Source of the DNA: Alphaproteobacteria bacterium
GTDB lineage: Bacteria; Pseudomonadota; Alphaproteobacteria; ATCC43930; CGMCC-115725
Assembly: GCA_021325525.1 (NCBI GenBank)
Contig: JAJPHB010000079.1
Coordinates: forward strand, 56,442 to 120,441
Reading direction: 5' to 3'
DNA: 64,000 nt
A program made the translations under genes and the position numbers. Positions 1-7,708 of this stretch are shown here, in pieces (the first letter of the stretch is position 1; each line of letters opens with the position of its first letter). The notes under the pieces were generated by a model. That model saw only the letters and a program-made list of their open reading frames with translations. It was not told the DNA's origin and did no database searches.

Positions 1-253
1 CGACATTGAAGGCGACGCGCGGCTTCATCGATTTGAGGCGCGCATCGAAATTGTCGATGTCGATCTCCAGCATCTTGCGGTCGGCAACGGGCGCCAGCGG
101 CTCGGCCGGCTTGCCCGAGAGATCAGCCATGACGCCCATGACGAAGGGCAGCTGGATCTTCTTCTCCGACCCGTAGACCTCGACGTCATATTCGATCTGG
201 ACGCGCGGCGCGCGGTTCCGGGCAATGAATTTCTGACTATTGGCTTTGGCCAT
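1..253 (-). CDS. tssB: TssB, T6SS contractile sheath small subunit (partial)
   Basis: The gene starts at the ATG at 253-251 and runs off the left edge, so only the first 84 residues are visible. The translation begins MAKANSQKFIARNRAPRVQI and contains the stretches EVYGSEKKIQLPFVMGVMAD and FDARLKSMKPRVAFNV, which are typical of the TssB/VipA/IglA family. In that family TssB pairs with TssC to build the contractile sheath around the Hcp tube in the cytoplasm. It lies 77 bases downstream of tssA on the same strand, so the two are probably cotranscribed; tssC would be expected just beyond the left edge. No irregularity is seen in the visible part. Confidence 0.93.
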   Translation of the reverse strand, partial: MAKANSQKFIARNRAPRVQIEYDVEVYGSEKKIQLPFVMGVMADLSGKPAEPLAPVADRKMLEIDIDNFDARLKSMKPRVAFNV

Positions 254-330
254 GGCTCTCGTGCTCCTATCCTCGGGTCGGCAGACCCGGAATTCGGCGT
301 TCTATTCGGTCGCTTTCTTCTACCACCGAT

Positions 331-1395
331 CTATTGGTTGTCCTCGTCCCTGATGCCGGCGATGACGTTCAATTGCGGGACCCCGTCGGGGGTCATGTCG
401 CGCAGAATATCGATGAAATTCATGGTCGCGAGGCGCTTGGCGCGTTCGAGCAGCAGCGGCACCGGGCTCGACGGCTCATGATCGGCATAGTAGCGGCAGA
501 TCTTGTCGAGCAGCAGCGTGACATCGGCGCGGCCGCGAATGACGCCGCCGCCCCCGCCGCCGCCCGGCGCCGCGGCGTCGGGCTGCGCCGCGGTCGCGTC
601 TTCGCCCTCGGCGGCTTCGCCCTCGCCGACGCCGCGCTTCGCCAATTGCTGGTCGAGGAGCCCCTTGATGTCGCGCAGCAGCACGCGCAGCGGCTCGAGA
701 TCGGGGCCGCTCGCGGCGCCCAGCGCAGAGCCGAGCGCGGCTTCGATGGCGCCCACCGCCTCGATCGCGCCGGCGGCCGCCTCTTGCGCGGCAGCGAGGA
801 CCTCGACGGGGGAATCGGCAAAGGCGGCCTCGATCGTCGCCGAATCGGGCAGCCTCTCCTCCTCTTGCCCCTTCTTCGGCGGCGGCAGCGGCATGAGGCC
901 GCTGGCGATGGCGAAATCGCGGTAGGAGACGCGGCCGAACTGACGCGACTGGGTCAGCGGGCAGGCGCGCAAGGGCCGCAGCATCGCCTCGCCGTCGCAG
1001 AGCGAGGCGATGATGTTGATGCGCGCGCTCGGATCGTTGTCATCCTCGGGATCGAGCTGCGGATGCACGCTGTCCCAATATCGCGCGAGATACCCGTGGA
1101 TCAGCTCGAGGCCATCCTTCAACCCCTCGAGCCCGGCGAGCTTCAGCGCCGCCCGCGTCAGATAGACGGCGACGCGCAGATCCTTGGAGCGGGCGCAGAG
1201 CTCGAGGGCGATGCGCTCGACCTCGCGCCAATCCGGCTCCTCGGCGGCGACGATGGTGTCGCCGAGCTCCTGCTCGGGCTTGCCGCGCGCCGCCGTTTCG
1301 AGCTCGATATACTGGGCGTCGTACTCGATGGCCTCGCCGCTCGGAGAGTCGGCGGAGATCGGCTCGAGCAGAGCCGCAATGTCAATCGCCGTCAT
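331..1395 (-). CDS. tssA: TssA, T6SS baseplate/sheath-cap protein (ImpA family)
   Basis: The product is 354 residues. The N-terminus (LLEPISADSPSGE, residues about 10-22) and the following 120 residues match the ImpA N-terminal domain that defines TssA. The C-terminus (LERAKRLATMNFIDILRDMT, residues about 315-335) is the conserved end of short TssA proteins. Between them is an Ala/Gly-rich linker with a run of seven glycines near residue 280, probably flexible. TssA proteins organise baseplate priming and sheath polymerisation in the cytoplasm. The start ATG at 1395 faces the divergent T6SS operon that begins at 1708, and tssB follows downstream. Confidence 0.93.
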   Translation of the reverse strand: MTAIDIAALLEPISADSPSGEAIEYDAQYIELETAARGKPEQELGDTIVAAEEPDWREVERIALELCARSKDLRVAVYLTRAALKLAGLEGLKDGLELIHGYLARYWDSVHPQLDPEDDNDPSARINIIASLCDGEAMLRPLRACPLTQSRQFGRVSYRDFAIASGLMPLPPPKKGQEEERLPDSATIEAAFADSPVEVLAAAQEAAAGAIEAVGAIEAALGSALGAASGPDLEPLRVLLRDIKGLLDQQLAKRGVGEGEAAEGEDATAAQPDAAAPGGGGGGGVIRGRADVTLLLDKICRYYADHEPSSPVPLLLERAKRLATMNFIDILRDMTPDGVPQLNVIAGIRDEDNQ

Positions 1396-1707
1396 GACCT
1401 ACCCGCTCCGGGCGGCTTGTCCCCGTCGCCGTGCCCGAAGCCCCTCCTTGCCGCATTCTCCCCCGCTCGCTCCCGCTCCCGGGTATCCAGCACCGCCCGA
1501 ACACCCGCCGGCGTCCCCGGTCCCCGTATTCACGGTTGAGCGCGTGTCCCTCGACACACGAGGCTACGCTGCCGCGTCCTTCGGAAAAGATCAATTGAAA
1601 TCTTGCCGGCGTCGGTATCGCATCGGTGGAAGCCGATGATTGACGCGGCCGTGAGGGTGCCGGATATTGGGCGATGATTTCCCGCCGTCTCGCCAGGAGG
1701 GCGTGCT
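1396..1707. promoter_or_regulatory. Divergent T6SS intergenic region with inverted repeats
   Basis: This 312-base gap separates the leftward tssA-tssB genes from the rightward T6SS operon, so promoters for both must lie in or near it. I see two perfect inverted repeats in its less GC-rich half: AAGAT-8-ATCTT at 1587-1604, and CATCGG-6-CCGATG at 1621-1638. They could be operator sites. I found no convincing -24/-12 (sigma54) or -35/-10 pair. A ribosome binding site for the 1708 gene (aggagg, 1695-1700) ends the region. The function is inferred from position. Confidence 0.4.
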
Positions 1708-1950
1708 TTGCCGCAGATGGTGATTGCATATTTCAACGAGACTTGGTGGTTGGTTAAGGGCGAAAGCCATCTCGACGACGTGCTCGCCGCCAAGGAGTCG
1801 GCCGAACTCGACATCTCGCTCCTGACCTGCAGCGCCTGGACGCAGGTGATGCAGCTCTGGGAAAATCCGGAATTCGGCCGCATGCCATGGGCGATCAACC
1901 CCAAGATCATCGAGCGGCTGAAGACGCGCGAGCGGACGACCCAGGGCTGA
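1708..1950 (+). CDS. Small protein of unknown function, first gene of the rightward T6SS operon
   Basis: An 80-residue product that I do not recognise. The TTG at 1708 is chosen because a perfect AGGAGG ends 7 bases before it; an ATG follows at 1717. The protein is rich in tryptophan (ETWWLVKGE, CSAWTQVMQLW, RMPWAINP) with no signal peptide or membrane segment, so it is probably cytoplasmic. It is less GC-rich than its neighbours near the 5' end. It sits 73 bases before tssK in the same direction, which suggests a T6SS-related structural or regulatory role, but this is only inference from position. Confidence 0.7.
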   Translation: MPQMVIAYFNETWWLVKGESHLDDVLAAKESAELDISLLTCSAWTQVMQLWENPEFGRMPWAINPKIIERLKTRERTTQG

Positions 1951-2023
1951 GGGGCGATGGCCGGCCGCCCGGCGCCCGGCGCCGACGGACATCCTCGCGG
2001 AAGGCAAGAACAGGGACGCGCCG

Positions 2024-3361
2024 ATGTCGTGGGATAACAGGGTCATCTGGTCCGAGGGGCTGTTCCTCCGGCCGCAGCATTTCCAGCAGGCCGACCGCTA
2101 TTTCGAGCGCCTCGTCCGCAGCCGCGTCGGCAGCTTGCGTCCCTATCCCTGGGGCCTCACCGCGCTGAAGCTCAACCGCGAGTTGCTGAGCCTCGGCAAA
2201 TTCGCCATCGAGGAGGCGAAAGGGGTGCTGGAGGACGGCACGCCCTTCAGCATCCCCGATGATGCCGACCATCCGCCGCCCCTCGACATCGCCGAGAATA
2301 CGCGCAACAGCGTCATCTATCTCGCCCTACCCGCCTACCAGCCGGGCGCGCAGGAGGCGGCGCCGGCCGACGCGACCGAGACCGTGGCGCGCCTTGCCGT
2401 GCACGAGCAGGAGGTCATCGACACGACCGCGCCCGGCCGAGCCGGAATCGGCATCGAGATCGGCAAGCTGCGGCTGCGCCTCGTCCCTGAGGAGGCCGAC
2501 CGCGCCGGCCTCGTCTGCCTCGGCCTCGCCCGCATCACTGAGATCCGCGCCGACAAGCAGATCGTCCTCGACGAGAGCTACATTCCACCCGCCCTCGACT
2601 GCGCCGCGGTGAAGAACCTCGCCGGCTTTCTCACCGAGATCCAGGGCCTGCTGCACCACCGCGGCGAGGCGCTGGGCGGGCGCGTCGCCGATTCCGGGAC
2701 GAAGGGCGTCGCCGAGATCGCCGATTTCATGCTGCTCCAGGTCGTGAACCGCTACGAGCCGCTCTTCTCGCATCTCGTCGCGGCGCATGCGGTGCATCCC
2801 GAGCGCTTCTACGCCCTCGCCGTCCAGCTTGCGGGCGAGCTCGCCACCTTCACGACGCCGGGCAAGCGGCCGGGCGCGTTCCCGCCCTATCGCCACGACG
2901 ACCTCGCCGCCAGCTTCGCGCCGGTGATGCGCTCGATCCGCCAATCGCTGAGCGCGGTCCTCGAGCAGACGGCGGTGCCGATCCCGCTGCAAGCGCGCAA
3001 ATACGGCGTTCATGTGGCGCCGATCGCCGACAAGACGCTGCTGACGACGGCGGCCTTCGTCCTCTCCGTCAAGGCGGCGATCGAGGCCGAGCGCTTGCGC
3101 CGCGCCTTCCCGACCCAGGTGAAGCTCGGCCCCGTCGAGAACATCAAGGAGCTCGTCAACGTCGCCCTGCCCGGCATCGCCATCCGGCCGCTGCCCGTGG
3201 CGCCGCGCCAGATCCCCTATCACACGGGCGTCACATATTTCGAGCTCGACCGCACCAGCCCCTATTGGAAGGCGATGCAGACCTCGGGCGGCCTCGCCCT
3301 CCATGTCGCCGGCGACTTCCCCGGCCTCGAAATGGAGCTGTGGGCGATTCGCGGGCAGTGA
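2024..3361 (+). CDS. tssK: TssK, T6SS baseplate adaptor
   Basis: The 445-residue product opens with MSWDNRVIWSEGLFLRPQHF, the hallmark N-terminus of TssK (ImpJ/VasE family), and has the usual family length. TssK trimers link the TssFG baseplate wedges to the TssJLM membrane complex, with the C-terminal head binding the cytoplasmic part of TssL/TssM. The gene follows the small gene ending at 1950 and is followed by a 147-base gap before the next T6SS gene. No catalytic function is expected. Confidence 0.95.
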   Translation: MSWDNRVIWSEGLFLRPQHFQQADRYFERLVRSRVGSLRPYPWGLTALKLNRELLSLGKFAIEEAKGVLEDGTPFSIPDDADHPPPLDIAENTRNSVIYLALPAYQPGAQEAAPADATETVARLAVHEQEVIDTTAPGRAGIGIEIGKLRLRLVPEEADRAGLVCLGLARITEIRADKQIVLDESYIPPALDCAAVKNLAGFLTEIQGLLHHRGEALGGRVADSGTKGVAEIADFMLLQVVNRYEPLFSHLVAAHAVHPERFYALAVQLAGELATFTTPGKRPGAFPPYRHDDLAASFAPVMRSIRQSLSAVLEQTAVPIPLQARKYGVHVAPIADKTLLTTAAFVLSVKAAIEAERLRRAFPTQVKLGPVENIKELVNVALPGIAIRPLPVAPRQIPYHTGVTYFELDRTSPYWKAMQTSGGLALHVAGDFPGLEMELWAIRGQ

Positions 3362-3508
3362 GGCGGCCCGGGAGCCGACGGCCCTCGACCGACCATTCGG
3401 CCGGCCCCGCCTCGATTGTCACCGCCCGGGCGGCCATGCTAAGCCATGCCGTGCCGACCGAGGCGCCGGGCGCGCCGGGCGGCGGAGTGGTGCCGGGACG
3501 GAGCGGGG

Positions 3509-4102
3509 ATGGCGGGGAATCCGAAGCTCAAGATCAAGGCGGCGACGGCGCAGGAACTCTGCGCGCAATTCCAACTCTCGGCGGCGGCGAAGCCGCATCT
3601 CGAAGACGGCATCGCGCCGCTCGACTTCTTCGATGCGCTCGTCGCCAATGAGATTTATCCCGACGCGGTGCAGTTCATGGCGCGTGCACTGCCGAAGCGC
3701 GAAGCCGTGTGGTGGGCCTGCCTCTGCGCCCGCGAGGCGCCGCCCGCGGAGAACGCGCCGCCTCTGGCCGCGGCCATCGACGCGGCCGAGAGCTGGGTCC
3801 GCCGCCCCTCCGAAGAGACCCGGCGCCGGGCGCAGAAGGCGGCCGAGGCGATCGAGGCGTCGCATCCGGCGCGCTGGGCGGCGATGGGCGCCTTCTGGAG
3901 CGGCGGCAGCATCGCGCCGCCCGAGCTTGCCGAGGTGAAGCCGGCCGACGACATGACGGCGAAGGCGGTCGCGGGCGCCGTCTCGATGTCGGCCGCGCTC
4001 GATGCGAAGAGCGTCCAGCCGCGCTATCGCCGCTTCCTGGCCTATGGCCGCGACATCGCCAATGGCGGCACCGGCCGGCCCGCGGCGGCCGCCGCCGGCT
4101 GA
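3509..4102 (+). CDS. T6SS-locus protein of unknown function (DUF6931-like)
   Basis: The product is 197 residues from the ATG at 3509 (MAGNPKLKIKAATAQELCAQ). The frame is open further upstream, but that extension is arginine-rich and looks non-coding. The protein is alpha-helical in character, with the segment DFFDALVANEIYPDAVQFMA followed by WWACLCARE, and lacks a signal or membrane segment. It resembles a family found between tssK and the FHA gene in many alphaproteobacterial T6SS clusters; I associate it with DUF6931, but this needs a profile search. Its place between tssK and tagH implies a T6SS role. No activity can be assigned. Confidence 0.75.
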   Translation: MAGNPKLKIKAATAQELCAQFQLSAAAKPHLEDGIAPLDFFDALVANEIYPDAVQFMARALPKREAVWWACLCAREAPPAENAPPLAAAIDAAESWVRRPSEETRRRAQKAAEAIEASHPARWAAMGAFWSGGSIAPPELAEVKPADDMTAKAVAGAVSMSAALDAKSVQPRYRRFLAYGRDIANGGTGRPAAAAAG

Positions 4103-4126
4103 GCCGGCTCCGCCGCGATCGCGCCG

Positions 4127-5554
4127 ATGCCGCTCGTGCTCCATCTCGACAGCGCCGACGCCGCCCTGCTCCAGAGCGCGCCGCGCCGCGTCGAAGTCGG
4201 CGAGCGCCTAACCATCGGGCGCGGCCCCGACAACGACCTCGTCCTCCCCGATCCCAACCGCCATCTCTCGAAGAATCATTGCGTCATCGCCTTCGACGGA
4301 CGCGGCTATACCGTCACCGATACCAGCACGAATGGCGTCTTCCTCGACAACGACGCGGAGCGGCTGCCGCGCGACGTCCCGACCCCGCTGCGTGACGGCA
4401 GCGTGCTGCATCTCGGCGCCTACGCCATCACCGTCGCCGCGGTCGTGCCGCCCGCCGCGGGCGCCGCCCTCCTCTCCTCGGCCCCGCACCCGGCTCCGCA
4501 CGCCGACGATCCGCTCTTCGGCGATCCCTTCGCCGCGCCCCCGGCCGCCGCCAGCCACGGCGGAGCCTTGCCGGGCGATGACGAGCTCTTCGGGCTGGCG
4601 CCGCAAGCGTCGCCGCCGACGCCGGCGCGCCCGCTCGCCGCGGCAGGCCCGGCCGAGGATCCGTTCGGCCTCGCCCCCGCCCGGGCGGGGCCGGCGCCGC
4701 TCATCCCCGACGATGTCGATCTCTTCGGCGACAGCGAGGCGGGCGAGCCTTGGCACGGCCCCTCGCAGCCCGACAACGCGCCGGCGGACCAGGTCTTCTT
4801 CGCCCCGCCGAAAGTCGTCGCCGAGACCATCCCCGAGGATTGGGACGCGCTCGGCGATCTCGGCCTTCCGCGAACGCCGGCCGCTCCCGTCCCGTCGCCG
4901 GCGGCGGCGCCGCCGCCCGCTTTTCGTCCGGCCGCAGCCGCCGCCCCGGAGATCGGCGCCGCTCCCGGCGGCGACGCCCAGGCGATCGCCGCCTTCCTCG
5001 CCGCCGTCGGCCTTGCCGGAACGGCGCTCGACGCCGCGGAGAAGGCGGCGCTGATGCGCCTCGTCGGCGAGACCATCGCCGTCACGGTGAAGGGTCTCAC
5101 CGAGATCCTGGCGGCTCGCTCCTCGACCAAGCAGGAGTTCCGCATCGAGCGCACGACCCTGGGCGCCATGGGCAACAACCCGCTCAAATTCTCGGCCGGG
5201 CTCGACGAGGCGCTGCGCGTCATGCTGCTCGGCCGCACGCCCGGCTTCCTCACCGCGCGCCAGGCGGTTGAGGAAGCCCTCGAGGATGTGAAGAGCCACC
5301 AGCTCGCCGTTCTCGCCGGCATGCAGGTCGCGCTCCAGACCGTGATCGCCCGCTTCGATCCGGCGAAGCTTGAGGAGCGGCTCGAAAAAAGCTCGCTTAT
5401 CGAGGGTATCCTGCCGGCGGCGCGCAAGGCGCGCTATTGGGAGCTCTTCCGCGCTCTCTACAAGGAGATCGCGGCCGAGCTACAGGACGACTTCCAGAGC
5501 CTCTTCGGCGCCGAATTCGCCCGCGCCTACAAGGCCCAGATCGAGAAGCTGTGA
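4127..5554 (+). CDS. tagH: TagH, T6SS-associated FHA-domain protein
   Basis: The 475-residue product has an N-terminal forkhead-associated domain (residues about 20-95). The phosphothreonine-binding signature is visible: GRGPDNDLVLPD, then SKNHC, then TDTSTNGVFLDN. A Pro/Ala-rich, low-complexity linker spans roughly residues 110-280. The C-terminal 190 residues carry the conserved TagH domain (FRIERTTLGAMGNNPLKFS and YWELFRALYKEIAAELQDDF). In Pseudomonas the equivalent Fha1 protein is phosphorylated by PpkA and dephosphorylated by PppA to switch the T6SS. Here the PP2C enzyme is at 12165 and TagF at 11305, so the same circuit is likely. It acts in the cytoplasm. Confidence 0.93.
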   Translation: MPLVLHLDSADAALLQSAPRRVEVGERLTIGRGPDNDLVLPDPNRHLSKNHCVIAFDGRGYTVTDTSTNGVFLDNDAERLPRDVPTPLRDGSVLHLGAYAITVAAVVPPAAGAALLSSAPHPAPHADDPLFGDPFAAPPAAASHGGALPGDDELFGLAPQASPPTPARPLAAAGPAEDPFGLAPARAGPAPLIPDDVDLFGDSEAGEPWHGPSQPDNAPADQVFFAPPKVVAETIPEDWDALGDLGLPRTPAAPVPSPAAAPPPAFRPAAAAAPEIGAAPGGDAQAIAAFLAAVGLAGTALDAAEKAALMRLVGETIAVTVKGLTEILAARSSTKQEFRIERTTLGAMGNNPLKFSAGLDEALRVMLLGRTPGFLTARQAVEEALEDVKSHQLAVLAGMQVALQTVIARFDPAKLEERLEKSSLIEGILPAARKARYWELFRALYKEIAAELQDDFQSLFGAEFARAYKAQIEKL

Positions 5555-5766
5555 GCGGCTCCGCCTTATTCTTCGCGTTCGGGCGCTGCCAACGGAAAAC
5601 TCACCACGTCCTGAGCGTGGACCATCCGGCCTAAGTGGAAGGACCAGAATCCAAGGCTCGATCCTCGCCGCGATGCCACTACCGGTTCCGGGCGCTTTCG
5701 GGCATACTCGCCCGGCGGTCGGATGGGACCGCGGGGGAAAGTTTTCGCTAAAGCGCAGGGGACGTC

Positions 5767-6261
5767 GTGGTGGCGCTCGCATCTGGCAGACTCGGGGCGG
5801 CTCTTTCTTTTACGGTCTTTTCGGTCTTCTCCCTCCTCGCCGCTTGCAGCTCGCCGCCGCCTCCGCCGCCGCCGACCGTCGTCGAGCTCACCTTCACGAC
5901 CTCGCCCGACGTCAATCCCGACCCTTCGGGGCGCGCCTCGCCGGTCGTCCTCCGCTATTACCAGCTCGCCGGGACGAGCGCCTTCGAGAAGGGCGATTAC
6001 TTCCAAATCCACGACAAGGAGGCGGCCGTGCTCGGCCCCGACCTCCTCGCCCGCGAGGAGCTGCCGCTCACGCCCGGCTCGACGCAGAAGGTCTCCTTCG
6101 AGGCGAAGAAGGACGCGAAATTCATCGGCGTCATCGTCTCCTATCGCGACATCGACCAGGCGGTCTGGCGCGCCGACGCGCCTATCCCGCCCAACAAGAC
6201 GACGAAGCTGAAGGTCCAGCTCGACAAGCTCAAGCTCTCGGTCGTGCCGGATGCGAGCTGA
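5767..6261 (+). CDS. tssJ: TssJ, T6SS outer-membrane lipoprotein
   Basis: The product is 164 residues. The start is GTG 5767, or the adjacent GTG at 5770. A lipoprotein signal peptide ends in LLAAC with the lipidated cysteine at residue 27, followed by a proline run. The mature part has the TssJ pattern VLRYYQLAGTSAFEKGDYF and a C-terminal beta-rich region. TssJ anchors the TssL-TssM complex to the outer membrane. The gene lies directly upstream of tssL. A 212-base gap separates it from tagH, containing a 7-bp hairpin (CCGGGCG/CGCCCGG near 5690-5715) but no clear promoter. Confidence 0.93.
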   Translation: MVALASGRLGAALSFTVFSVFSLLAACSSPPPPPPPTVVELTFTTSPDVNPDPSGRASPVVLRYYQLAGTSAFEKGDYFQIHDKEAAVLGPDLLAREELPLTPGSTQKVSFEAKKDAKFIGVIVSYRDIDQAVWRADAPIPPNKTTKLKVQLDKLKLSVVPDAS

Positions 6262-6321
6262 TCGAGTGCCGCGCGACCGCCCGGCCGACGGCGGCTGCCA
6301 TGGCTACGGAACGCGCCCGCG

Positions 6322-7650
6322 ATGACCATCGATGATCCCTTCGCCGAGCCCGGAGACAGCGAGCGGACGGTGATCCGTCCCAATCCGGGCGGGCGCCGCC
6401 CGGCCGAGACGATCGCCGCCGCGGTGGCGCCGCCGCCCCTGGCCTTCGAGCGCGCGCAGCCGGTCGAGCTGCCGCCGCTGCCGGGACTCAACCCGCTCGT
6501 CAACGCCGCGATCCCGCTGCTCGACCTCGCCGTCCAGCTCAAGAACCGCGCCGTCCACAACAATGTCGAGGCGCTGCGCGACCGCGTCATCGCCGAGATC
6601 AATGCCTTCGAGCGTCGCATCACGCCGCTCGGCATCGCGCCGCAGGCGATCCGCGCGAGCCGCTACGCGCTCTGCGCCACCATCGACGACCTCGTCCTCA
6701 ACACGCCCTGGGGCAGCCGCAGCATCTGGGCGCAGAAGAGCATGGTCGGCACCTTCTACAGCGAGACCTGGGGCGGCGACCGCTTCTTCGATCTCCTCAA
6801 CCAGCTCAAGAAGGATGCGGCCGTCAATCTCGACATGCTCGAGCTGCTTTATCTGTGCCTCACGCTCGGCTTCGAGGGGAAGTACCGCGTCCTGCCGCGC
6901 GGCGCCTCGGATCTGGCCCTGCTGCGCGAGGATCTCTACCGCACGATCCGCAACCGCCGCGGCGAGTTCGAGCGCTCGCTGTCGCCGCATTGGCAAGGGG
7001 TCGAGGCGGCCCATCGCGGCCTCGGCGCCATCGTCCCGACCTGGGTCGTCCTCGTCACGGCGCTCGGCATCCTGGCGCTCGTCTATACCGGCCTCACCTT
7101 CGCCCTCAGCAGCCGCTCGGACGCAGCATACGCCGCCCTCAACGCCGTGCCGCCGCAAGGGCCGGTGGCCCTGGCGCGGGCGGCGGCGCCCTTGCCGCCT
7201 CCGCCCCCCAGCGACCAGACCGGCAAGATCCGCAAATTCCTCGAACCCGAGATTCGCCAGGGCCTCGTCACGGTCCTCGAAGACGCGCAGACGATCACCA
7301 TCCGCATTCGCGGCACCGGTATGTTCCCGTCGGGGAGCGCCGTGGTCGAGGCGAAGTTCCTGCCGCTCCTCGGCCGCATCGGCGAGGCGGTCAACACCGA
7401 GCCGGGGCCGCTGCTCGTCACCGGACATTCCGACAACGTGCCGATCCGCTCCGTCAAATTCCCGTCGAATTACGAGCTGTCGAAGGCGCGGGCCGAGGCC
7501 GTCCTCGAAATCCTGGCGCGCAAGGTCAACGATCCGAAGCGCCTCACCGCCGAGGGGCGGGCCGACAGCCAGCCGATCGCGCCCAACACGACGCCGCAGG
7601 GCCGCGAGCAGAACCGCCGGATCGAGGTCCAGCTCATGAAGGCCGGCTGA
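6322..7650 (+). CDS. tssL: TssL, T6SS inner-membrane protein with peptidoglycan-binding OmpA domain
   Basis: The product is 442 residues in three parts. A proline-rich N-terminus precedes the cytoplasmic DotU/IcmH domain (residues about 55-225; NPWGS-like loop LNTPWGSRSIWAQKSM). A single membrane segment follows at about 236-260 (VVLVTALGILALVYTGL). The periplasmic C-terminus (about 300-440) is an OmpA-like domain with VTGHSDNVPI and LSKARAEAVLEIL. This is the extended TssL form, which can anchor the complex to peptidoglycan by itself. It lies between tssJ and tssM. Confidence 0.95.
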   Translation: MTIDDPFAEPGDSERTVIRPNPGGRRPAETIAAAVAPPPLAFERAQPVELPPLPGLNPLVNAAIPLLDLAVQLKNRAVHNNVEALRDRVIAEINAFERRITPLGIAPQAIRASRYALCATIDDLVLNTPWGSRSIWAQKSMVGTFYSETWGGDRFFDLLNQLKKDAAVNLDMLELLYLCLTLGFEGKYRVLPRGASDLALLREDLYRTIRNRRGEFERSLSPHWQGVEAAHRGLGAIVPTWVVLVTALGILALVYTGLTFALSSRSDAAYAALNAVPPQGPVALARAAAPLPPPPPSDQTGKIRKFLEPEIRQGLVTVLEDAQTITIRIRGTGMFPSGSAVVEAKFLPLLGRIGEAVNTEPGPLLVTGHSDNVPIRSVKFPSNYELSKARAEAVLEILARKVNDPKRLTAEGRADSQPIAPNTTPQGREQNRRIEVQLMKAG

Positions 7651-7708
7651 GCATGGCGCGGCGCCTCTTCAGTCCCGGTGGTCCGTCGATGGTGGTGAGT
7701 GCCTTGCC

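Noticed and set aside
1530..2046. Two overlapping minus-strand frames opposite the start of the rightward T6SS operon.
   Set aside because: They run antisense to the small gene at 1708 and the start of tssK, and show no motifs or ribosome sites.
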